Shown: positions 1 to 7,380, counted from the first letter of the stretch. The stretch is 11,682 bases of DNA from Myxococcales bacterium (GCA_030622585.1 JAUXFZ010000035.1:1-11682), one strand, 5' to 3'. Numbers and translations are program-made. The notes: generated by a model not told the origin, from the sequence alone.

Positions 1-603
1 GTTCCCGCCCGCGCTGTCGCCGCCCACGGCGATTCGATCCGAAGCAATGCCTAGCCCCTGCGCGTGGTCACGCACCCAGCTGTAAGCGTCGTAGCAATCC
101 TCGACCGCCGCCGGAAACCGATGCTCCGGCGCCAGGCGATAGTCGACGGAGACCACCACGCAGTTCGCCGCGACGCAAAGACGTCGACACACGGTGTCAT
201 GGGTGTCGATGTCACCGATCGTGAACCCGCCGCCGTGGTAGTAGACCAGGCCGGGCACGGCGCCAGTCCCTACGTCTGCACCCGGCGGGTAGTAGGCACG
301 CCCGGGGCATGTGCCCGAGCGCATCGGAATCGTCAGCTCCGACGTTCGAGCGACCTCTGGTGGCGCCGCTTCGAGTACCCGGCACAAGCGCGCGTAGTAA
401 GCTCGGGCGCGTTCCGGCGTCATGCTCGGCAAAGACCGTTCGGCGAATCTGCCGAGCTCGAACATGTATTGAGCGCGGCGATCGAGCGATTCGCCGTCGA
501 CCATTCGGCGATGCCTCGTCATGCTCCTCACGAACGAATCGGACGCGCGTAGCAAGCGCCCTGAAACTCCGGCCTCGATTCTCTGGAACAGGGTCATTTC
601 CAT
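1..603 (-). CDS. HSL-family alpha/beta-hydrolase (esterase/lipase), C-terminus beyond window
   Basis: This frame stays open from the window edge to a possible ATG at 601-603, giving 201 residues of a hydrolase expected to be about 310-330 aa. The hormone-sensitive-lipase family hallmarks are present: HGGGF at residues 123-127 (oxyanion hole), YRLAPEHRFPAA at 155-166, and GDSAGG at 195-200, with Ser197 as the expected nucleophile. The catalytic Asp and His lie in the missing part. Such enzymes hydrolyse carboxylic esters with short to medium acyl chains in the cytoplasm; I see no signal peptide. A second ATG two codons in (595-597) is an equally possible start, and neither has a clear Shine-Dalgarno site. 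The frame is closed upstream by a stop at 634-636. The gene is divergent from the flavin monooxygenase at 743, whose ester products it could hydrolyse (inference). The family call is firm; the substrate is unknown. Confidence 0.93.
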   Translation of the reverse strand, partial: MEMTLFQRIEAGVSGRLLRASDSFVRSMTRHRRMVDGESLDRRAQYMFELGRFAERSLPSMTPERARAYYARLCRVLEAAPPEVARTSELTIPMRSGTCPGRAYYPPGADVGTGAVPGLVYYHGGGFTIGDIDTHDTVCRRLCVAANCVVVSVDYRLAPEHRFPAAVEDCYDAYSWVRDHAQGLGIASDRIAVGGDSAGGN

Positions 604-667
604 CGTCGCGGCAACGTAGCTGCCTCGTACCGCTCAGTCGAAGGCACTCGCGTACGCTGCGATGCGC

Positions 668-684
668 GGCGCATATTCTGCGCC
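668..684. promoter_or_regulatory. Inverted repeat in the divergent hydrolase/BVMO gap
   Basis: GGCGCA-N5-TGCGCC is a perfect 6-bp-arm inverted repeat with an AT-rich spacer (TATTC). It is centred at 676, within 3 bp of the middle of the 604-742 gap between the two divergent genes. The position and a roughly one-helical-turn half-site distance suit a repressor or activator dimer controlling both genes. An arm of this length in GC-rich DNA is not rare by chance, so the operator role is inference. I find no convincing -35/-10 pair in the gap. Confidence 0.3.
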
Positions 685-742
685 CGAACGACACGGGGTC
701 GAGGTTGGCACGGCCACCGACGCTGCATTAGCCTGCGCCTCC

Positions 743-2212
743 ATGCACGAGCGTCCCGACTTTCCGATCGCCATCATTGGAGCGGGTTTTGCGGGGATTG
801 GAGCCGCCATTCAGCTGATCAAAGCGGGCATCGACTCGTTCACGATCTTCGAGCGCGCTGACGAGATCGGCGGCACCTGGCGGGACAACAACTACCCGGG
901 CTGTGCTTGCGACGTGCAGTCACACGTCTATTCACTCTCGTTCGAGCAGAACCCCAACTGGAGTCGGCGCTACGCGACATCCTGGGAAATTCAAGAGTAC
1001 CTTCTTGGCGTCGTCGACAAGTGGAAGCTCCGCGAACGGATGAGGCTCAACACCGAGGTCGTCGAAGCTCGTTTCGATGAGGAGGCGGGAGCTTGGACGC
1101 TGACGACGAGCGACGGGGAAACCTTCACCGCACGCGCTGTGCTCGCCGGAGTCGGCGGCCTGGTCGATCCGGCCTATCCCGACATCGCCGGCATGGATGA
1201 TTTCGAAGGCGAAATGATGCACACGGCGCGCTGGAACCACGATGTCGACCTGACGGGCAAACGGGTCGCGGTCATCGGGACCGGAGCCAGCGCCGTTCAA
1301 GTCGTCCCGAGCATCGCGCCCGTCGTCGCCATGTTGAGCGTTTTTCAGCGCACGCCGGCCTGGGTCATCCCCAAGTTCGACGCCTTCTATCCAAAGTGGC
1401 TGCGGGGGGTCTTGGCGCGGGTTCCATTCTTCCTTCACGCAAGCCGCTTCGTGAAATACTGGATGAGCGAGGCGCTAGGTCCCATCGTCTTTTTCAACTC
1501 GAAGATCCTCTCGCGAATGGGTGTATTCATCTCGATGTGGAATCTGCGGCGCCAGGTCAAAGACCCGGAGCTGCGCAGGAAGCTCACGCCCGACTTTCAG
1601 TTCGGCTGCAAGCGCGTTCTGGTTTCCGACGACTATCTGGCGGCATTCGAGCTCGACAACGTGAACCTCGTCACGGACGCAATCGAAGGGTTCGAACCCC
1701 GAGGCGTTCGAACGAAGGATGGGACACTACACGAATCAGACGCGATCGTGCTCGCGACGGGTTACAAGCTGGGACTCGCCAACTCGCCGTTTCCGATCAT
1801 CGGTCGCGACGGGCGCACGCTCACGGACGCTTGGAGCCGTGGCGCGACCGCATACATGGGCATCACCGTCGCTGGCTTCCCCAACTGGTTCATCATGATG
1901 GGCCCGAACACCGGTCCCGGTCACACGTCGGTCCTCGTCTACACGGAAGCGCAGATCTCCCACGCTCTGCAGGGGATCAAGAAGCTCATGACAGAGAACC
2001 TAAAGTACATCGACGTCCATCAGAGCAGGCAAGACGAGTACAACGCGGGAATCCAGAATCGCATGCGGTACATGGTCTGGGGGGGCTGCAACAGTTGGTA
2101 CCTCGACAAAGACGGAAGCAACCATTCACTCTACCCGGGCTTCGCCGCCGAGTTCGTCCTTCGAGCGCGCAACCTGCACGCAGACGACTACGAGCTCGTG
2201 AGCTTCTCCTGA
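743..2212 (+). CDS. Flavin-containing Baeyer-Villiger-type monooxygenase
   Basis: The 489-aa class B flavoprotein monooxygenase would oxidise a ketone to an ester or lactone using FAD, NADPH and O2 in the cytoplasm. The N-terminal Rossmann motif GAGFAG (13-18) binds FAD. The BVMO fingerprint F-x-G-x3-H-T-x2-W is at 154-164 (FEGEMMHTARW), followed by Asn where Pro or Asp is usual. The second dinucleotide motif GTGASA (179-184) binds NADPH, ATGYK is at 338-342, and a typical C-terminal block FPNWFIMMGPNTGPGHTS is at 379-396. I chose the ATG at 743 because the FAD motif then starts 12 residues in, as is normal. An in-frame ATG at 662 would add 27 residues unlike the family and would cover the inverted repeat at 668-684. 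There is no clear Shine-Dalgarno site. The enzyme resembles the cyclohexanone / 4-hydroxyacetophenone monooxygenase group. The substrate cannot be read from sequence, and N-hydroxylation or S-oxidation is also possible. Confidence 0.93.
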   Translation: MHERPDFPIAIIGAGFAGIGAAIQLIKAGIDSFTIFERADEIGGTWRDNNYPGCACDVQSHVYSLSFEQNPNWSRRYATSWEIQEYLLGVVDKWKLRERMRLNTEVVEARFDEEAGAWTLTTSDGETFTARAVLAGVGGLVDPAYPDIAGMDDFEGEMMHTARWNHDVDLTGKRVAVIGTGASAVQVVPSIAPVVAMLSVFQRTPAWVIPKFDAFYPKWLRGVLARVPFFLHASRFVKYWMSEALGPIVFFNSKILSRMGVFISMWNLRRQVKDPELRRKLTPDFQFGCKRVLVSDDYLAAFELDNVNLVTDAIEGFEPRGVRTKDGTLHESDAIVLATGYKLGLANSPFPIIGRDGRTLTDAWSRGATAYMGITVAGFPNWFIMMGPNTGPGHTSVLVYTEAQISHALQGIKKLMTENLKYIDVHQSRQDEYNAGIQNRMRYMVWGGCNSWYLDKDGSNHSLYPGFAAEFVLRARNLHADDYELVSFS

Positions 2213-2266
2213 ACCTCACGGCCGAAGCCGGGCCCTTTGTGTGTACGGCCAAGGAAAGGTGGTACC

Positions 2267-2272
2267 AAGGAG
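2267..2272 (+). promoter_or_regulatory. Ribosome binding site of the OmpA-family gene
   Basis: AAGGAG lies 3 nt before the ATG at 2276. The spacing is short, but this is the only ATG in the frame that puts a signal peptide right at the N-terminus. It argues against the upstream in-frame ATG at 2237, which would add 13 charged residues. Confidence 0.6.
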
Positions 2273-2275
2273 CTG

Positions 2276-3817
2276 ATGTCCCGCCGCGCTTGGGTCGTGG
2301 TCCTGACGACCATCGTGAGTGGTCTCGGCTTTGCGTCGAGTGCCGGCGCGCAGACGCTTCCGCAGCTCGACTTGAACCAGTTTCGACCCTCGGAGCTCAC
2401 GACCGACGGGTTCGCGGTGAGCAATGCCGACGGGCAGGGGCACTTGCGGTTCGGCTTCCAGGTTTACTTGGATTTTTCACGAGACGCGCTGGAGCTCCAA
2501 GTGACCAACGGCCCGATCCCCGATCAGCGCCTCGAGCTCGTCCACTCACAGCTTACGGGGCACCTCACGTGGAGCCTCGGTTTGTGGGAGCGCCTCGTCA
2601 TCTTCATGGATGTTCCCTACACGTTCATCCTCGGCGACAACCTGAGCGATGCCGGCGCCGGCTTCCTCGAATCCATCGGGTTGGGTGCGCTGATTCCGAC
2701 GGGCAGCGGCCTCGGCGATCTGTATGTAGGCGCTCGCGGGGTGCTGTACGGGACGCGCGAGAACATTTTTCAACTGGCGGTCCAAGCCACCCTGACCACC
2801 AACACGGCGTCCGCCGCGAGGCCGAGCCAGAATTACCTCGGCGAGCCAGACAAGAGCCCCCACGTGGGCGGATGGTTCGAGGTCCTGGGAACCTTCAACG
2901 CGGGCGAGTGGGTTCGGATTCCGCTCAACCTCGGCTACAAGACCAACTACACACAAGACATCCCTTCGCTCGGTATCGGAAACCAGCTGACGTTCGGAGC
3001 CGCCGTGCAGCTCCTCTTGGGGCAGGAGCGGTTCATGCTCACGGTGGAAGCGTTTGGTCGAACCGCGGCCGCCACGGGAACCGGGTTCGGCGGGAGCCAG
3101 GAATCACCGGTTGAGCTCCTCGGTGGGTTCAAGTACCTGCATCGCAAGGGGTTTGCGGTGGGCATCGCCGGTACAGGGGGCGTGACCTCGGGCTATGGAA
3201 ATCCCGATTGGCGTCTGATCGGCATGCTCGGCTACACGATGCCCGCGAAACGAAAGAGCGTCGTCGTAGTTGCGTATGACGACGTGTTCGCCCTGCCGGA
3301 TCCCGACCGGGACGGTGACGGCGTACCCGACCGAATCGACAATTGCCCGGACGATCCGGGTCCTGTCGAGAATCAAGGTTGCCCGGAAGAGCAACACGTC
3401 GTCATTGAAGACACTCGGCTCGAGATCCTCGATAAGATCTATTTCAACTCGGACAGCGCGCAGCTCCAGAGGCGCTCTTATGCCGTGCTCGACAACGTGG
3501 CGGAGGTCCTGATCGCCCACCCGGAGATTCCGATCATCCGCGTCGAGGGCCACACCGACTCGACCGGCCGAGCCACCTACAACATGGGGCTTTCCCAACG
3601 GCGCGCTGAATCGGTCGCCCGGTATCTGGTCGACGAAGGTGGGGTGCGCAGGGACCGTCTCATCGCGGAGGGGTTTGGTGAGACGCGCCCGCTGGTGCCG
3701 GACGCGAGGACCAAGATGGCATTGGCACAGAACCGCCGAGTCGAGTTTCACCTCACCTATGCCATCGCCGAGGGTCCCGAGGCCGAAGACGAAAGCAAGG
3801 AGCCGACCGGACCCTAG
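2276..3817 (+). CDS. Outer-membrane beta-barrel protein with OmpA peptidoglycan-binding domain
   Basis: The 513-aa exported protein starts with a signal peptide (about 1-25, ending AGAQ). Residues about 30-330 alternate aromatic and polar strands as in an outer-membrane barrel. An acidic TSP3-like calcium-binding linker follows at about 342-369 (DPDRDGDGVPDRIDNCP and a second Cys-Pro). The C-terminal OmpA domain spans about 383-495. Its GHTDSTG (425-431) and NMGLSQRRA (436-444) supply the Asp428 and Arg443 expected to grip diaminopimelate in peptidoglycan, and NRRVEF closes the domain. Barrel plus TSP3 plus OmpA is a common build in Myxococcota. Its likely role is tethering the outer membrane to the cell wall, perhaps with pore function. 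The gene is 63 nt downstream of the monooxygenase on the same strand, so co-transcription is possible, though the functions look unrelated. Its stop codon lies inside a CTAG that also holds the stop of the convergent gene. Confidence 0.93.
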   Translation: MSRRAWVVVLTTIVSGLGFASSAGAQTLPQLDLNQFRPSELTTDGFAVSNADGQGHLRFGFQVYLDFSRDALELQVTNGPIPDQRLELVHSQLTGHLTWSLGLWERLVIFMDVPYTFILGDNLSDAGAGFLESIGLGALIPTGSGLGDLYVGARGVLYGTRENIFQLAVQATLTTNTASAARPSQNYLGEPDKSPHVGGWFEVLGTFNAGEWVRIPLNLGYKTNYTQDIPSLGIGNQLTFGAAVQLLLGQERFMLTVEAFGRTAAATGTGFGGSQESPVELLGGFKYLHRKGFAVGIAGTGGVTSGYGNPDWRLIGMLGYTMPAKRKSVVVVAYDDVFALPDPDRDGDGVPDRIDNCPDDPGPVENQGCPEEQHVVIEDTRLEILDKIYFNSDSAQLQRRSYAVLDNVAEVLIAHPEIPIIRVEGHTDSTGRATYNMGLSQRRAESVARYLVDEGGVRRDRLIAEGFGETRPLVPDARTKMALAQNRRVEFHLTYAIAEGPEAEDESKEPTGP

Positions 3818-4887
3818 CGCTTGGAGCGCGGTTCGGATCCGGTAAACGCGATCGTCACCTCGCAGGTGCCGCCGCCCGTGCCGCCGCTGCCTGAGCCGCC
3901 ACCAGCACCGCCGGCCGCCCCGCTGCCACCGACGCCACCTGCACCACCGACGCCACCTGCGCCGCCGACCCCACCTGCGCCGCCCGTCGCACCAGTGCCG
4001 CCCATGCCGCCACTTCCGCCTGCGCCACCGAGACCGCCTGCGCCACCGAGACCGCCGGTGCCACCGCTTCCGCCTGCGCCACCGCTTCCGCCTGCGCCAC
4101 CGCTTCCGCCTGCGCCGCCGAGACCGCCTGCGCCACCGCTTCCACCGGTCGCACCGCTACCGCCGGTGCCGCCCGTCCCGTGCCCGTCGACGCAACGGAC
4201 ATCGACGGTCCAGGCGTCAACGCAGTAGTCGAAGCCGTCATCGCTCACGGAGATGGTGAGTCGGTCGTTGCCGGTTTCTTCGCAGGTGTAGAACGTCGCG
4301 GCCGCAGAAGGCATTGCGAAGCTTCCGCTGTTGGAGGTCCAAGAGTACTCGATGGCATCGCCCTCGGCGTCCTCGGCTTGGGAACGAACGTCGATCAGGT
4401 TCCCGACCGAGGTCTGAAGTGGAGCGACTACCGCCTTCGTGAGCGCCGCGCAAATGTTGAACTTGCCGTTCACACGGACAGCGCCGAGCCGTTCCCCCAC
4501 CTTGCATCGAAGGAGCACGGCCACCTGAGTCGCGACGCCCGCGGTCACCTCGAACGACGCCGCTCCTCGGCAGGTGCTCTCGCCATTCTCCGAAGTCGCT
4601 CCGAGCTCGATCACGTAGCCGCCCGGTTCCAAGCCAAACACCTCGACCGAGGGCGTGGCGTTCGGATCGCTCGTATCGATCACGCCCATCATCGCGTCCA
4701 TGCCGTTGCCGGTGATGGTCCAGAGCACCTCGTCGATCACGAGGCCCAGGCCGTCCACGTCAGTCGTGACGTCGAGCTCGACCCGCAGCGCAGCCGAACA
4801 GGGAACTGCCGACGAGTTGCCGCTACAGCCAGCCGTCAGCAGACTGGCGCCAACCCACAGCAACGAAGCCAGCTTGCAGTTAGCCAC
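3814..4887 (-). CDS. Lipoprotein with C-terminal Gly-rich repeat tract
   Basis: The 357-aa secreted lipoprotein starts at GTG (4885-4887). The signal segment ends in the lipobox LTAGC, with Cys21 as the lipidated residue. Residues about 28-130 and 131-233 look like two beta-sandwich modules. The second has a D-x-E-G-D-x-I-x-Y-x-W pattern and SVSDDG, reminiscent of Ig/cadherin-like or PKD-like surface domains, and both have spaced cysteines. Residues 237-340 are an almost pure Gly-Gly-X tract (X = Ser, Ala, Thr, Leu, Val), followed by only 17 residues including Cys342. I do not recognise a specific family and assign no enzymatic role. A surface or structural function is inference. Longer in-frame starts upstream (to 5025) lack a signal peptide and are rejected. 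The gene is divergent from the esterase lipoprotein at 5079 and convergent with the OmpA gene, overlapping it by 4 nt. Confidence 0.85.
   Translation of the reverse strand: MANCKLASLLWVGASLLTAGCSGNSSAVPCSAALRVELDVTTDVDGLGLVIDEVLWTITGNGMDAMMGVIDTSDPNATPSVEVFGLEPGGYVIELGATSENGESTCRGAASFEVTAGVATQVAVLLRCKVGERLGAVRVNGKFNICAALTKAVVAPLQTSVGNLIDVRSQAEDAEGDAIEYSWTSNSGSFAMPSAAATFYTCEETGNDRLTISVSDDGFDYCVDAWTVDVRCVDGHGTGGTGGSGATGGSGGAGGLGGAGGSGGAGGSGGAGGSGGTGGLGGAGGLGGAGGSGGMGGTGATGGAGGVGGAGGVGGAGGVGGSGAAGGAGGGSGSGGTGGGTCEVTIAFTGSEPRSKR
3868..4179 (-). repeat. Coding minisatellite for the Gly-Gly-X tract
   Basis: These 312 nt encode residues 237-340 of the lipoprotein as GGAGGS-type hexapeptides. On the plus strand the 18-nt unit CCACCGCTTCCGCCTGCG is present as three perfect tandem copies at 4061-4114, with diverged 9- and 18-nt copies around it. 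All units are multiples of 3, so gain or loss of a copy keeps the frame. The tract is likely length-variable between strains. Confidence 0.9.
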
Positions 4888-4894
4888 GATAGGT

Positions 4895-4900
4895 CCTCTC
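4895..4900 (-). promoter_or_regulatory. Ribosome binding site selecting a GTG start
   Basis: On the minus strand GAGAGG lies 7 nt before the GTG at 4885-4887. This is normal spacing and it places the lipoprotein signal peptide exactly at the N-terminus. It decides the start in favour of GTG over upstream in-frame ATGs. Confidence 0.75.
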
Positions 4901-5043
4901 GTCCGAATCCAACACCGCCCGGTGGGCCGAAGACGGCAGACGTTACCCCGGGACGGCGCCCCCGGTAAACACAGAACGCCCAAATTGCTGAAGAGCGCTT
5001 CACGCGGCCGGGGCCGGAGCCTCATCGAGCACAGCCGGTTATC

Positions 5044-5072
5044 GCGGAGCCGCCCGCTGGGCTACGCTCCGC
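5044..5072 (+). promoter_or_regulatory. Strong hairpin directly before the esterase start codon
   Basis: GCGGAGC (5044-5050) pairs perfectly with GCTCCGC (5066-5072). Inside it, GCCC (5052-5055) pairs with GGGC (5059-5062) around a 3-nt loop. This gives an 11-bp, almost wholly G-C stem-loop that ends 6 nt before the ATG at 5079, exactly where a Shine-Dalgarno site should be. No such site is seen. The hairpin could limit ribosome access or act as an attenuator. There is no T-run, so a classical terminator is unlikely. The function is inference. Confidence 0.45.
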
Positions 5073-5078
5073 AGCGAA

Positions 5079-6032
5079 ATGCGTAGCTCGATCTCATTCT
5101 GGATGTGTGTGTTGGTAGTTGCGGGCTGTGGCTCTAGCGATGGCGGCGGTGGTTCTGGCGGGGTCGCGGGGTCCGGCGGGGCCGCGGGGTCCGGCGGGGT
5201 CGAGGCATTCGACTGCGACGTGTCGGAGCCAGCGAACTGCCCCGAAGTGCCCCCTCAAACGATCGACGCCTCGAGACCCGCCCAGGTCCAAGCACCCTCC
5301 GACTATACGACCGCCACGCGCTATCCCTTGGTCCTGGTGCTGCATGCACGCGGATCGAGCGCCGCAGCGACCGCCATCTATCTTGGAGCGACGCAGCGTA
5401 TCGAAGCGCGTCAGTTCGTGCTGGTGACGCCGGACGGGACCGAAGACACCGAAGGCAGGCTCGCCTGGAATGCCGGAGCGAGCGATTCGACGTTCGAGCC
5501 GGAAGCGCCGGACGACAGCGCATACGTCCTAGGCCTGATCGAAGAAGCAAAACGGACGTATCGCCTAGACCCCTCGCGCATCTACTTGATGGGGAGCTCC
5601 AACGGGGGGCACCTGGCGATCGACATCCTCTGTGACGACCCGGCGAGCGTCACGGCCGCCGTCAGCCAGGCCGGTGCGCTTTCTGCGGATACGACCTGTG
5701 CCGAGGGGCCGACGAGTCTGCTCTCCGTGCACGGGACCTCCGATGAAACCGTTGCAGTTGGGGGCGGAGAGCGAGAGAGCGGCATCGCGATACTGTCGGC
5801 CATCAACCTGCTTGCAGGGTTTGGGGAGCGCAGCGGATGCGATCCGTTTGTGATCCTACCCAACCTGAACCTCTTGCCGGAGCCACCTGGCTCGGAGACC
5901 CGAGTGCGTTCGTACTCGAACTGCAACGCGGAGGCAGAAAACGGACTGTGGGCGGTCCAGCAAGCCCCTCACGTTCCCGACTTCACCGACGACGCGCGAG
6001 ACCTCTGGTTCGACTGGCTCTTCGCGCGCTAG
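5079..6032 (+). CDS. Lipoprotein esterase, PHB-depolymerase/LpqC-like alpha/beta-hydrolase
   Basis: The 317-aa protein has a lipoprotein signal (VAGC, Cys17) followed by a Gly-rich linker (about 22-41) and an alpha/beta-hydrolase domain of the polyhydroxybutyrate-depolymerase/LpqC type. The visible triad is Ser174 in GSSNG (172-176), Asp222 in HGTSDETV and His298 in APHVPDF. Supporting blocks are LVTPDGTED (115-123) and DDSAYV (145-150). The region normally reading LHGxG (oxyanion hole) is LHARG at 88-92, so the Gly after His is replaced. Family members cleave ester bonds in short polyesters or acylated polysaccharides such as feruloyl or acetyl esters. Here the enzyme would be anchored to the cell envelope. 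The start has no Shine-Dalgarno site and is preceded by a hairpin. An ATG at 5103 is the alternative but would leave too short a signal. The substrate is not determinable. Confidence 0.88.
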   Translation: MRSSISFWMCVLVVAGCGSSDGGGGSGGVAGSGGAAGSGGVEAFDCDVSEPANCPEVPPQTIDASRPAQVQAPSDYTTATRYPLVLVLHARGSSAAATAIYLGATQRIEARQFVLVTPDGTEDTEGRLAWNAGASDSTFEPEAPDDSAYVLGLIEEAKRTYRLDPSRIYLMGSSNGGHLAIDILCDDPASVTAAVSQAGALSADTTCAEGPTSLLSVHGTSDETVAVGGGERESGIAILSAINLLAGFGERSGCDPFVILPNLNLLPEPPGSETRVRSYSNCNAEAENGLWAVQQAPHVPDFTDDARDLWFDWLFAR

Positions 6033-6068
6033 AAACCGCGAGTCGCCTAAAGAGACGTGGCAACGAGC

Positions 6069-7373
6069 TCATTCGACGATGCGAATGAGGTGCGTGGGGG
6101 CGGTTGTGAGATCGGTGGCGTCGACCGCGTGCAAAGAGTCTCGGACATCGCCCTCCCGTGCGTGGTGAGTCAGCATGGCGATCGATGCGGTGCCCTCGTC
6201 ACCGGCGTCTACGTGCTGGACCATTTGCTCGATCGAGATGCCCGAGTCGCCCAGCTTGCCCGATAGCGCAGCAAGCACCCCAGAGTCGTCGCGGACCGAG
6301 AAGCGCAGGTAATAGCGAGACGAGAGGTCGGCTATCTCCTGAATTTCCTGATCGTTCTTGGATGGGAAGTTCCACGTCCTGACCGGCGCGCCGGCGAGTG
6401 AGTTCTTCGCGATGTCGATGATGTCGCCTGCAACACTGGTGGCCGTCGGACCCGCGCCTGCCCCAAGGCCCGAAAGGAAGCTAGGGCCCACCATCTCACC
6501 CTGAATCGCCACCGCGTTGAGCGCACCGTCGACGTGTGCAAGCGGATCGCCCTCGGGGACCAATGCCGGATGCACCCGTAGATCGAGAGCGCCGCCCTCC
6601 AGGCGCTCTGCGATGGCAAGGGGACGAATCACGTAGCCGAAGTTGCGCGCGTACTGAATGTCGCGCGGGTCGACCTGTTCGATTCCCTCCGTCGGGATCT
6701 CGCCGGGTAGCACGCGCGCTCCGAATGCAAGGCCGGCGAGGATCGCCAGCTTGTGACCGGAATCGCCGCCCGTGATGTCGAGCGTCGGGTCTGCTTCGGC
6801 AAATCCCGCCTCTTGCGCGGCTTTGAGGGCGTCTGCGAAGGCAGCTCCTTCGTTGGCCATGCTCGATAGGATGTAGTTGCTGGTGCCGTTGATGATGCCC
6901 CTGACCGAAAGAATGTGGTCCGACGCAAGCGACTCCCGAACCACGCGAATCACGGGGATCGCGCCGGCTACGGCGGCCTCGAAGTACAGGTCGCAGCCAT
7001 TGGCCTCCGCGAGTGCGAACAATGCCGCCCCTCGTTCGGCGAGAAGCGCCTTGTTGGCCGTGACCACGTGCTTCTTCGCGCCGAGCGCCGCTCGCACCAA
7101 GCGATCGGCCACTTCGACCCCGCCGATGAGCTCGACGACGACATCGACGTCGTCCCGCTGGGCGAGCTCGAACGCGTCATCGACCAAAGCGATGCGCTCA
7201 TCTTGCGCGCGTACGATGTCGAGACGAGCCGGGTCTTTGTCAGCGACGGCCGCAAGCCTCACGGGCGCACCCACTCGCTCGGTGATGACGTCTGCATGCT
7301 GCAGCAAGGCCGTCACCAGCCCTTCCCCGATGACGCCGCATCCACACAATCCAACCCGAATTTCGCGGTCCAA
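6069..7373 (-). CDS. hom: Homoserine dehydrogenase with C-terminal ACT domain
   Basis: The 434-aa enzyme reduces aspartate-4-semialdehyde to L-homoserine with NAD(P)H, the branch point toward threonine and methionine. The length equals that of typical monofunctional bacterial enzymes. The nucleotide-binding motif GLCGCGVIG is at 8-16. TANKALLA (105-112) carries the conserved lysine. The family signature runs through GIINGTSNYIL (159-169), GFAEADPTLDITGGDSGHK (190-208) and LAFGA. An ACT domain begins near 353 (YYLRFSVRDDSG), consistent with threonine feedback control. The start is TTG at 7371-7373, chosen because GGAGG sits 7 nt upstream and the GCG motif then starts near residue 10. An upstream in-frame ATG at 7544 would run into the divergent aminotransferase gene. 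No aspartokinase or threonine synthase gene is in the window. The stop lies 36 nt from the convergent esterase stop. Confidence 0.96.
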   Translation of the reverse strand: MDREIRVGLCGCGVIGEGLVTALLQHADVITERVGAPVRLAAVADKDPARLDIVRAQDERIALVDDAFELAQRDDVDVVVELIGGVEVADRLVRAALGAKKHVVTANKALLAERGAALFALAEANGCDLYFEAAVAGAIPVIRVVRESLASDHILSVRGIINGTSNYILSSMANEGAAFADALKAAQEAGFAEADPTLDITGGDSGHKLAILAGLAFGARVLPGEIPTEGIEQVDPRDIQYARNFGYVIRPLAIAERLEGGALDLRVHPALVPEGDPLAHVDGALNAVAIQGEMVGPSFLSGLGAGAGPTATSVAGDIIDIAKNSLAGAPVRTWNFPSKNDQEIQEIADLSSRYYLRFSVRDDSGVLAALSGKLGDSGISIEQMVQHVDAGDEGTASIAMLTHHAREGDVRDSLHAVDATDLTTAPTHLIRIVE

Positions 7374-7380
7374 TCTACTA

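Noticed and set aside
699..730. TTGGCAC before the monooxygenase considered as a sigma-54 or sigma-70 promoter.
   Set aside because: The GG-N10-GC spacing of sigma-54 fails, and no acceptable -10 hexamer lies at 16-18 bp for sigma-70.
1396..3114. A 572-codon open frame on the plus strand spanning the monooxygenase end and the OmpA gene.
   Set aside because: It overlaps two genes with clear family motifs in other frames. Its translation is Arg/Pro/His-rich with no motif, a typical shadow in GC-rich DNA.
4061..4114. Three perfect 18-nt direct repeats considered as a CRISPR or regulatory iteron array.
   Set aside because: There are no spacers, the units are directly adjacent and in frame with GGAGGS codons, and the array lies inside a coding gene.
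3821..4228. Proline-rich 135-codon frame on the plus strand.
   Set aside because: It is the exact antisense of the Gly-rich tract (GGC read backwards gives Pro/Ala-rich codons). It has no signal or domain.
4180..4968. 262-codon plus-strand frame opposite the lipoprotein.
   Set aside because: It is antisense to a gene with a good Shine-Dalgarno site, signal peptide and lipobox. Its translation has no recognisable features.
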